From Dentipellis sp. KUC8613 (taxonomy: Eukaryota > Basidiomycota > Agaricomycetes > Russulales > Hericiaceae), in the NCBI GenBank assembly GCA_002286715.1, contig NSJX01000026.1, positions 1 to 64,000 on the forward strand: a stretch of DNA of 64,000 nt, in the 5' to 3' direction. The position numbers and the translations under genes are program-made. Within the stretch, counting starts at the first letter, position 1; each line of letters begins with the position of its first letter. The notes below the pieces were generated by a model. The model ran no database searches, was not told the origin of the DNA, and was given only the letters and a program-made list of their open reading frames with translations. Positions 1 to 9,393 of the stretch are shown piece by piece.

Positions 1-650
1 GTATTTCAGAGTTTGCTGCTCGTTGCTGCTTTCGGTGGGTGCGTTTGACTATGCTGTTGGTGGTACGAAGGTTGTTTAGTACACGGAGGGAGCGAAATGT
101 ACCTGCTTCATATGAATACTATCACCATGCCAGTCCTCCTCTGTGTTGGGCGTGCCGAGGAGCGAGCCGCCCGCGGACGACATGCGGCGATAAGGGTGGG
201 AGACGGTGGTCGCGCGGTAACGCGAACAACGCGGGGTCGAAGGTGGCCTCCTGCTCGAGATCCAGCGCGGCTGACCGCCCCGCCTGTCCATCGTCAGGGA
301 CGCGAGGAGCTATTGTGAGATTCTGAAATCGATTCGACATGCTAGAGGGCGCACCAAAAGATCCTCCTCGGACAGAAATCAACCTCCCGTAGGGCCCACG
401 TTCATTTTCCAGTAGTGTTGAATGTTGAGTGTTGACAGAGTGAATGACGACGGAAGTGAGTGCGAAGTGAGTGTCAACGAAATGAATGGCAATGCGCAAG
501 GCGCCCGCGTCCTTGTCTCGCCCTTCCTCGTTTGCACACTCCCATACGTCGTCGAATTCCCGTCTGCATTGTGAGTAAAGGTTTGCTTCAGAGATCAATT
601 TTCAGTACTCAATCGGCAATCGGGCTGCAGCATACCACATCCTGAATATC
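1..650. other. Unresolved left edge, no confident gene
   Basis: No clear start, domain or splice-supported model is visible. On the minus strand two overlapping frames between about 598 and 76 read as plausible low-complexity protein and end at a stop near 76. They lie in different frames with no convincing intron to join them. The segment could be the 3' part of a minus-strand gene or non-coding sequence upstream of the small gene that starts at 651. Confidence 0.2.
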
Positions 651-972
651 ATGGATATTGATACAATCGTCGCTCTATTTCGAGAGGTGAGACTCCAATC
701 TACAGCTAAGAGACCTTACGGTAACCACGCCTCAGACCAACGGATATGCCTTCCTCTTGCAACATGCAAGCACTGCTGCCGTAGGGAAGCAAGCATGGCC
801 TCAAGGAGAGGGCAAGGCGGTTCGCTTGGTGTGGGGAGTCGTTAAGGGCGACACGAGGCTCCTTTTCTTATATCGCAAAGAAGAGCGGTTGGCGACGTTA
901 GAGTGGGACCTCAAGAAACCTCTTCTTGGGGATGCGTTTGCGAGGGCTTTGGCAAGAAGTATACATGACTGA
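651..972 (+). CDS. Small protein of unknown function, 90 aa, two exons
   Basis: I do not recognise this protein. Exon 1 is 651-686 and exon 2 is 736-972. The 49-nt intron between them has a GTGAGA donor and a CTCAG acceptor, and joining the exons leaves one open frame of 90 codons. The protein begins MDIDTIVALFRE and ends DAFARALARSIHD. It has a short basic and aromatic centre (RLLFLYRKEERLATLEWDL) and no signal peptide or membrane segment. The reading frame stays open across an otherwise ordinary intron, which supports a real gene. No neighbour suggests its role. Confidence 0.45.
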
Positions 973-2165
973 TGCTTACCTGGGTGTTCGCGTATCTGGT
1001 ATGGAGGGAGCAATTGTGTATGGTGTTAGGTCAACTAGGACAAGCTGTTTATCCGGCCATCCCACAGTGTCTGATACGGTTCCGTATCCAGGCCATCTTT
1101 CCGATGGCGCCGTACTTGATCTTGCTTATGGCTCATGCTGCAGTAGTTCAACAACAGAGGTGGTGTGGATTGAACATTTTGCCGCCCTGGCGAAGTCGAC
1201 GGGCGCGAGGTTGTCAAATGCTTTTCATTACAGACTGTTGCCACCCCCAGCTAAATACATATGGGTAATAGCTATGCCTGTAATAGTGATTAGCCTCCAC
1301 CGAGTACCACGGTGTCCAATTTACACGAGGAGGTGAATGCCAACGCACAATGAGTAGGAGATATTCAGGTATAGTATGTTCGAATGCCGCCTGCTACAAC
1401 GTAATTGTTGGCGTAGCTTGTTTTGCAGTCTGAAGTTTGCGTTTGTGAGATGTATGCCGGCTCGCCTACAACCTGCACTCGCGCAATACGTGCTCGGGGG
1501 GTAAAGGGACCTGCATGCTACAGAAACATGAGAGGTGAGCTGCGACTGCGGAGCCTTGACAGGTCTACTGCTACGTGAATGCACTTTGTGAAGACCGTGT
1601 CTTTGTGAGGACCCTGAGTGAGGCCGGTTACACCACGGACGCCGTTGCGAAACCCTGATGGGTCCGCCGCTGACGCCAAGCCACGAGTGCTGACACACTC
1701 CGTTGAGTCCGAGTCTCCTTGAGCAAGTCGGCCAGAAGACGAGACGAAATCTTCGAGTAGCATGACTGAGGCCGGTGAAACAACGAACGCCGTTGCGAAA
1801 CCCTGATGGGTCCGCCACTGAGGTGGGTACCGATGTAGTTGATAAGCAACATCAGACATCACGCGTCACACGCGTCGCTTACCAAGTTTAGGGGGAAGGA
1901 CGGTACGATTGTGCCTGTATTAGCGCCCGTACTGCTTCCGAGGTTAGGGTTCTCCCTAGTCGTCGAACTTGAACCACTTCACGGTCATCATAGAACGTAG
2001 ATGTAACATGGCGTATGGAACTGCGCTTCTCAGGAAGGTCTTCGGCAAGCGCCGTGTCGGCGATTGTGAAAGCTCAATGGACTTCTCCTAGGCGGCGGAG
2101 GCACGAGGTGAAGCGAGGTTCGTTTCCATCAGGCACCAAGATGCTACAACGACGCTACCGGCCTT
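973..2165. other. Intergenic, holds a short direct repeat
   Basis: No supported gene. The stretch contains an imperfect direct repeat (listed separately) and many short unconnected frames on the minus strand. It lies between the 90-aa gene and the 3' end of the transposase gene, and could include one terminus of that transposon. Confidence 0.4.
1620..1818. repeat. Two-copy imperfect direct repeat, about 50 bp each, 149 bp apart
   Basis: Copies lie at about 1620-1669 and 1769-1818. Both run from GAGGCCGGT through a shared core containing GCCGTTGCGAAACCCTGATG to GGGTCCGCC, with a handful of mismatches near the 5' end. The sequence between copies is not obviously repeated. The origin is unknown. 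Confidence 0.75.
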
Positions 2166-5100
2166 CTACAGTACTGCATGGGACTTCTTTCTAACCTGCC
2201 TTCGCTCCGGAGATGGGGCAAGCAGCCTCTTCCTCCGGTCTCCTCCCCTGCCTCTCTCTGGCGTTCTGGACGATCTCGGACGATCAGTAGGCTGCGACGC
2301 CTCACCTTGATTCAGCCCCACTGCCTCTGTCGATGCAGCATCGGCTCCAGGTTGCGTCTGAAAATTGTGAAGACGGGTTTTGATTTCGACCTGCAGTCTC
2401 TCCAGCACAAGCTGAAATTCGAGGATGTCATCGTCCACTGTTAGCGTCCGCGCATCTGCTAGGACACTCGCCAATCCATGCAATTTCGGCAGAAGTTGCT
2501 TGACATCGTGGATAATCCGCTGCTGGATCTGGAAAGCGACGGCGCGTACGTCGTGAGCCTCAAGGCTGTCGGAGGTTGTAGGAGCCTTTGGACTTGGTGA
2601 GGATGTGTTGAGGCATCCTATGAAAGAACAGACTCACCTCTGCTTGTACACGTTCGGTTGCGAGGCCGTCCTGGGGTTCCGACGATTGGTCTGACTTCGG
2701 CGTAGACTCCTCCCTGAGCAATTCCCCCCCATCCAAAAGCTGTTGGAATTCGTGCTCTCTGTCGATTGAAGGGTCCATTGGGACGTTTGGAGGAGGAAGG
2801 ACTGCCTCCGCGATGTGATGACTGACGTCGTGCGTCGGTGGGGGAGATGAACTCGCATAGCCCTCAGGGAATGCCGCGGCAGAAAGAGGTTGGGTCACCG
2901 CAGATGGGTATGTGGATCCATACCAGGCTTGATTCTTTCTGTCTAACTCCTCGGCTGCTGCTTGAGTTATCGGGAACTGGTACATGGGATGAATTTTCCC
3001 AGCTCCCATCCATCCTTCAACCACCAATCGGAATGCGCGTAAGTGCTTGCAAGCCCCGCCTCGTCTTAACCAGTCCGCGCAGGTGCAAGTCGCAGTTCCG
3101 GCACCGTGTACTGTCAGCCAATACCGACGATGGTTGGAATCATTGGTGTCAATGACGGTGGAGGCAGCGCAGGTCGCTCTCAATTCATAGTCTCGACAAC
3201 CAGAGATGGGCACCAAGCGTAGGGCATGAAGGAGTTGCAAAGCACGCTGATCACGAGTTGCATCAGCTTCGAACCAGGCAAGCGGCCTAGCCGGAAGCTG
3301 CTTTTGCTGCACATTTGCCGCAGCTACTGCAACCAGGTCTTGGCCCCCCGAGACCGTCATGAATCGGGACCGCTTCCATTCATCGAGTCCACGTCTGAGG
3401 CGAAGGGTTGCAAAAAGCCGGGGGACAATGTGAATGCAAAGGTGCAGGATTAGCACGTCAAATCGAAGCCGGTGCTTGGAATGTTGAAACTGGCGTATGT
3501 GTTTCGACTTCAAAAGGCCATTGAAGGACTCTAAGTGATTCGTGGTTGGAAGGACGCCCTCAACAGGAACCTTGAGGCGCTTAGCAGCCTCGTTGCGGCC
3601 CCACTGAGACCAGCCACGCCAGAGATCTTCGGACATCCAGTAGCCCTGCAGGTATTTCAAGAAGTCAAGACCCGCGCCGACCAGCTTCTCGTTCGTCGGC
3701 GACTTCTGGGACGTGAGATACTGTTGTTCCTTCGAGATTAAATCGCAAGCCTCTTCGAAATTCGAACTGCTTATAAGCCTCAAGCAGAGCCTGGCGTCAG
3801 CCAGGCGTTGGATGTCAGATCAGGAAAGAGCCCCTCACCGGACTTCAAGTTCTTTAAGGCGCTCCAATATTTGTTTTTTGGAGAAACCAGCCTCATTGGC
3901 CGGGTCGTCTTTTCCCAGCAAAGATCCTCGCCTGTTAGTCCAGCACTGGCGAAGGTGAAACTTGCACAGCAGTAACAGGATCTTCGGCCATGTTTTGAGG
4001 AGCGCGCCCCGTTCTTTGACGTCGGTGTCGGTGATGGCGGTGGCAGGCTCGAATGTCCTACCCTTTGCCGAAGGCTGGCTTGACATGTGCATCTTCCAAG
4101 TTGCTAACAACTCCGCAAGAATTTGGGTGTCGTACCCAGCGTGGGACGCCTTGTTGCCTGTGGGTGCCGAGAACAGGAAGAATGCTACCGGGATTCCCTT
4201 CTTCTCGGAATCCACGCCCATGGCAATCCAGAGAAGAAGTCGAGAGGACGACAGTCCGAAGGTGCCGTCTAAGATTAACTGCTGTCCGTGTACGTACTTC
4301 CAAGCCGCGTCCTTCATTTCCGAAGTTGAAATGCAGATCTTGAAGCGCTCGTTAGCTTCGGCGCGTCGTTGATAGTGAAAGACGGCCTGGGCAATGGCGG
4401 GTTTATAGGACGGGCTTTCTGGATTCAGCCAGTCGTCGATGTTATACTGAGGCTCTCTAGTAACATCAATGCCATTCAGTCTGTGGTGTCGCCGGTAGAG
4501 TCCACTGAAGTCACCCGGAAGGAGCTCATAACGGTGATTGACTGGCCGTCCTTCTTGTCGAATTTGACCACGATAGGCAAACCGGGAGTGCATCTCTAAG
4601 TTTCGGGCCTGAATCGCCGATACGCTATAGGGCTGCATGCCTTAGCAAAAGTGGTTCATTAGAGAAACAGAGCGTACCTTGCACCATCGTGGAGCTGCTG
4701 TAGAGCCACCTCAATAACGTGCTCGTGGAGTGGAATGGCAGGGAGGCGTTTCATCACCGCCTTTTGGCATGCTTCGTTATGGTCGAGAATGCCCACGACC
4801 CGCAGTATAGCCCCAGTGCCTTCATCATACGTTATATCCGCATGAGCAAGGCAGCCTGTAAAATCGTACGGCGCCCGGCGGATAGCGGCTGCCTTGTCCT
4901 CTCTCTCTGCTCTGTCTTTTCGCTGAGACTGTCGAGCGACGGTATTGTAGCCACAAGCACTTTTGATACCCAATGATCAGGGGACATCAGGATTTGGATA
5001 ACAGCCGCTGTACGCACCACTGAACCAATACACGTCGCCGTGTGCCGTTTCCCCAGCCCTGGTTCCACACCATCGTCCACCGACTTTCCAGTTGAGCTCG

Positions 5101-5333
5101 GTCTTGAAGGGTAAGGCTATGCTCTTGGACGAGTGCCTTCGCGCCCTGCTGGTAGATTTCAGACTCGCTGTAGGCCTCACGGAACTCAGAGCCGCAGTTG
5201 TAAACGTCTTGGATGGCGGCAGCCTGTTCTGAAGAGCACCAAAGGCGCTTGGTTTGAACCTGAAAGGGATAAGCGGCCAGTTTTCCACAGAAGTGAAGGC
5301 CGGACCTTTACGTCTGCTCGCCTGCCATCCCAT
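2166..5333 (-). mobile_element. MULE-like transposase gene with SWIM zinc finger
   Basis: This is a Mutator-like DNA transposase that would act in the nucleus on its element's ends. Traced exons join in frame: the body 4973-4659, then a 53-nt intron, then to 3835, a 48-nt intron (3830s to 3780s), then to 2638, a 52-nt intron (2637-2586), and a last exon 2585-2166. The MULE transposase core is visible: LILDGTFGLS holds the first acidic residue, AITDTDVKERGAL the second, followed by LCKFHLRQCW. A SWIM finger (CTCADW, then CKH) follows at about 3100. The tail is Ser/Pro-rich and basic. The 5' end is unsure: coding-like frames reach about 5333 but the first junction near 4975 could not be fixed. 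No internal stop was seen in the core, so it may be a recent copy. Terminal inverted repeats were not identified. Confidence 0.75.
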
Positions 5334-6640
5334 TCTCTTTGACGAGATGGACTGGCATATTCACTAGCGTCCGACCTCATGGGTGGAGAAGCCACATGCT
5401 CCGTGTGACGCCACTGCGGTAGCATGTTAAGTTGATAAAGGGTTTAGAATTGAAAGAGCAGGGGGCGACCCGCCATAAGATGCCTATCTCACAGTGAATG
5501 CATCTATCTCGCAGTGAACCCGAAATCTCCGGGTACGCATTGCACAGTCGGCACCGGTTGCATATATCAGAAGGCCTCGTCTTTCCCCACCCTGCCATGC
5601 AGATGCAGAATCGCAACACCAACGCGGAATTTCCTGCGGTGTCAAGAACGTGCTCCGGCAAGCCTCTACGGTGCCGTATCGAGGCTTACACCTGTCTAAA
5701 AATGAGGTAAGGCAGAAATTCGACGCACTCACAACGGACATATGGCATCCAACGCACGAGCTAGCACATCACAAGATCTGCGGTGAGTCATGGAGCATGT
5801 CAAGTCACCGGCAGGGGGTCAGTATATGGACCGACTCATGCCTACAATTTGTCGAGGCCGACACCAGCTCTACGAGCATAGCAGCCTGCCGATGGACATT
5901 ACAAATGGAATGAATGGGATCCTCTTGCATTACGGGATTGGAAGGAATTCTTTCAGCAGTTTTTTCGAAGGCTTCACCTGAGAATTGCTGTGGTTTGACA
6001 TGGTAGGCAGCATCAACGACGCATCACTGACAGTTTCTAAGTTTGTGCGGGGCGCGGAAGCAGTGCGGGGGTCATGGGAAATCTACCTGGGCGCGGGAAT
6101 TTGGAGAGGGCGCGGGAGATCTACTCATAATCAGGGCGAGGGCGGCAAACGTCGGGACTAATTACGTGATAGTACTTCGAAGGTCTAGAACAGTCGTTAA
6201 AGCGCCCGCAGAACCTTCCTGATGACAGATAGGCGCCCAAACCCGGTGGCTTCCGATGGCGTCATTCTGTGTTCCTGCTGGCTGTCCCCGCGCATCCCCT
6301 TCAAGCCGGATTCCTAGTCTATCTTTACTTGCAACTGCTGCGAAGTGCAAGCAGAAGGACTATTGAATCAAACACGGCCTGGTGGATCTCCCCAATAATT
6401 CAGCAATCTACTTAGCAATCTACTCAGCAGTCTCATCTGAGTCATTGTCAATATACGAAGAAGTCCATAGGAAAGCTCACGCAGCCGTATGTATGACTCT
6501 ACTCTCGGTACTATCAGAGCAATATACTTGAAACGTTCTCTACGATGCTCCACTCCCCACTCCAGTAGCTGATCGCTGCCCAGCGTATACTTAAAAAGGC
6601 GCACGCAACGTCTAAGTGCCTCCTCATCCATCTTCCTCTC
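5334..6640. other. Intergenic between transposase and epoxide hydrolase
   Basis: No supported gene. Frames here are short and discordant. The stretch at 6050-6130 has repeated GGGCGCGG-type words. The last 250 bp should hold the epoxide hydrolase promoter and 5' UTR. Remnants of the transposon's 5' end are possible but not shown. Confidence 0.35.
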
Positions 6641-9061
6641 ATGTCCAGATCCAACGAGAACCCGTTCACAATCTCCATCCCCGACGACGCGCTCGCCCTG
6701 CTTCACCAGAAGCTCGCGCTCACGCGTTTCCCCGACGAACTCGACGATGCGGACTGGGAGTACGGCGCGCCACTCGCGGACGTGAAGCGCCTCGTCGCTA
6801 GAGCTCGGTGAACAATGTCGATGTTAGTAACAGCGAATTGTTAACTGTGTTAGTAACATGTTAGTAACATGTAAGATATACCTAGGTGAATTGTACCTGT
6901 TAGGAAGTGTGAGAAAATCGTGTGAGTGCCAGGACGTTCTGGGTCGTCAGGGCGGCGCCGGGAAGCGGCCGTCGTGTGCGGGGACACGCGCGATCGACGC
7001 GTGTCTGGTCTCCTCCCTAGGTGCTGGCGCACCATAGTGGATGTGGTCTTAATTTCGCGGTGGTGCGGAATGCATAAAATATTGACTAGTTCTTTTTAAA
7101 ACGGCATCTGTAATTAATGATGCTGCAGGTATGTTCACCCCGCAAAGCATCAATCAGACCTACTGTTCCGCGACATCGACCAAGATCTCCCGCCGGCTCA
7201 AGACTGGCAGTCTAGCTGCTATAGATGATGAAGGGATTGCTATGGGTGCGGGCAGTGCTCGTGGTGACTCAAGAAACCTGTCCGATGATGAAGATAGCCT
7301 CGGTGACTCTGAAGATGACGAGAATGTTATCGGAACCGTGTCGAGCACCCGACTTCAAACTCGGCGACACGCACACTGACCTTTATGAGCATTGAAAGAC
7401 ATGCTCTCCTTGACTCTGACTGCTGATACCTGGTAGTTTTATACCCTCTCTCTTGTTCTTAACAATTCTCCACATCGTAACAATTTACTACATTGTTACA
7501 AATTCATTTCTTACATGTGAGCAATGAATAAGTAACGGACATGTTAGTAACAGGTTAACAAAGATGTTAAAAACTCAACGAGGTTGTGAAAGTTAGTAAC
7601 ATATGTTAGGAACTCTCGGGGAATTTCTCACCGAGCTCTACTCGTCGCGCGCTGGAAGGATGGGTACGACTGGCGCAAGGCCGAGGCGCAGCTTAACACG
7701 CTGCCGATGTTCACGCGCGGCATTCCTGTCGATGGATTTGGGGAGCTGAATATGCATTATGTGCACCAGAAGAGCGCTGTCGAGCGCGCTATACCATTGC
7801 TATTCGTGCATGGATGTAAGTGCACGTTTAGTTCATCATTTACGAATACGTCGTAGCGGCAATGCTAAAGAAAATGTCAAGGGCCAGGAAGCTTCATCGA
7901 AGTTCGCAAGATCCTACCCTTGCTGACAGCGGAAGAGGAAGGGAAACCGAGTTTCCATGTCGTCGCGCTGAGTCTACCGGGCTTTGGGTTCTCAGAGGCG
8001 CCAAAGAAGAGAGGTTTCGGGCTTGTGCAATATGCCGAGGTGAGCACTGTGTCGCTATTCGAGACGTGTCTTTACTAGATGGAGACTGAACCCCGTCGTG
8101 AGCAAGGTTGCACACAAGCTCATGCTTGCGCTCGGGTATGAGGAATATGTCACGCAAGGAGGAGACTGGGGCAACCATGTAAGTCTGCACGAATTTTGAC
8201 CTTGACGGATCCTCACGGAGGAGTGTAGATAACGGGGTACATCGCCCACTTGTATGGGCCTCAGCATGTCAAGGCATGCCACTCGAACTTTCCGCGGTAC
8301 GCCGTGCATTCTTAACACTTTCCCGCGTGTCATTGACATCGGCTGCGTACAGCCCACCCGACCCAAGCTGGACGTCCAGCCCTCTCATCAAACTCAAGGA
8401 CGTTCTATCGTGGTACACGCCAGAAGAAAAAGCCGGCCTGTCGCACAGCGACGCATTCATAAAAACCGGGCGCGGGTACAATGAGCAGCAGTCGACGCGT
8501 CCGCAGACGCTAGGCTACGCGCTCGCCGATTCGCCGGTCGGGCTCCTCGCGTGGATCTACGAAAAACTTGTGACTTGGACGGACGCGTATCCGTGGGAGG
8601 ACGACGAAGGTACTCACTTCATCGCGAAGGCGTCTTACTCACAGCTCACTAATTCGGGATTCTGTTTACTTTCGACAGTCCTGACCTGGGTTTCCATCTA
8701 TTGGTTCTCGCGAGCTGGACCCGCTGCGTCCGCCCGGATCTACTTCGAGCATGCGCAGTGCGGGAAGGACCTCAAGAGGTTTACCGTCCCGCTTGGGGTG
8801 TCGCGCTTCCCGAAGGAGCTCAACGCTCCGCCTAAATCGTGCGTGCCTCCAGCTTTCTGTAACAGTGTTTGTTGACCCATGTGGTTTCGCAGGTGGTTGT
8901 CGCTGGCCGGGAACATCGTGTTCGACTCGTGGCACCCTAGCGGAGGTCATTTTGCCGCGCACGAGAAGCCGGAGGAACTTGTTGGCGATCTAAAGAAGAT
9001 GTTTGGAAAAGGGGGTCCAGTCTACGGAATCGTACCGGCAAGGAGTGGATATGCAGCATAA
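6641..9061 (+). CDS. Epoxide hydrolase, microsomal type, exon 1 split by a transposon
   Basis: An alpha/beta-hydrolase that would open epoxides to diols. The N-terminal epoxide-hydrolase domain begins at ATG 6641 ([13 protein letters not shown], then [10 protein letters not shown]) and continues after the insertion as [14 protein letters not shown]. Later parts are LLFVHGWPGSF (oxyanion region), GGDWG with the nucleophile Asp, and [13 protein letters not shown] with the catalytic His. Traced exons are 6641-6807, 7610-7815, 7882-8039, 8107-8178, 8229-8296, 8353-8609, 8679-8838 and 8893-9061. Together they give 1257 nt and 418 aa. This model removes most of the hAT-like element as an 802-nt intron (6808-7609) and adds 16 residues. 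Without that splice, translation stops at TGA 6809. Everything downstream is intact. It is either a recently inactivated allele or a gene that tolerates the insertion by splicing. Confidence 0.85.
6791..6798 (+). repeat. Target site duplication, left copy (CTCGTCGC)
   Basis: The eight bases before the element are identical to those after it at 7641-7648. They encode Leu-Val-Ala of the epoxide hydrolase on both sides. Confidence 0.9.
6799..7640. mobile_element. hAT-like non-autonomous element (MITE-type), 842 bp
   Basis: The ends are near-perfect inverted repeats: the left end reads TAGAGCTCGGTGAACAAT and the right end, reversed, reads TAGAGCTCGGTGAGAAAT (16 of 18 identical). The element is flanked by a perfect 8-bp duplication, CTCGTCGC, at 6791-6798 and 7641-7648. 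An 8-bp duplication with TAGAG-type termini is the known signature of the hAT superfamily. Removing the element and one duplication restores the hydrolase reading frame exactly. It is AT-richer than its surroundings, carries five copies of GTTAGTAAC near its ends, and has no recognisable transposase domain. An acidic 82-codon frame lies at 7131-7379. Confidence 0.9.
7131..7379 (+). CDS. Acidic 82-codon frame inside the hAT-like element
   Basis: This open frame within the element reads as an acidic, Ser/Asp-rich peptide (for example [17 protein letters not shown]). I recognise no transposase motif. It may be a leftover of the parent transposase tail, a captured fragment, or chance. Confidence 0.2.
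   Translation: MFTPQSINQTYCSATSTKISRRLKTGSLAAIDDEGIAMGAGSARGDSRNLSDDEDSLGDSEDDENVIGTVSSTRLQTRRHAH
7641..7648 (+). repeat. Target site duplication, right copy (CTCGTCGC)
   Basis: Identical to 6791-6798. The hydrolase frame resumes here as [11 protein letters not shown]. Confidence 0.9.
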
Positions 9062-9393
9062 TCTGCAGCACTCCTCTCACCTTCGTCCTATAACTGCGTG
9101 GCACGGTAGCCCCTGTATCTGAGCTATATATGATGCTATATGTATATTCGACTCCCACGAAGCACTTCACGTCGAGGACAGAACGTGTGGCATTGAGGGC
9201 CGCCTTACGGTGCGTAGAGTACACAGGGATATAAAGCACGACACAATATACACTCAGCACTGCAAAAACATCGACGGATTATGGTATGCAGCATACCGTG
9301 CTCTACCATAACCAGGCACGTGCACCCCCTCTTTCACTAAGAAAAAAAATCAACGTCCACGTATGAACCTCCCAGCGAAACTTACACCTCGCC
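9062..9393. other. Short intergenic stretch between convergent genes
   Basis: It holds the 3' ends of the epoxide hydrolase (plus) and the RBR ligase (minus). AT-rich words such as GAGCTATATATGATG lie around 9120-9150. Nothing else was seen. Confidence 0.5.
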
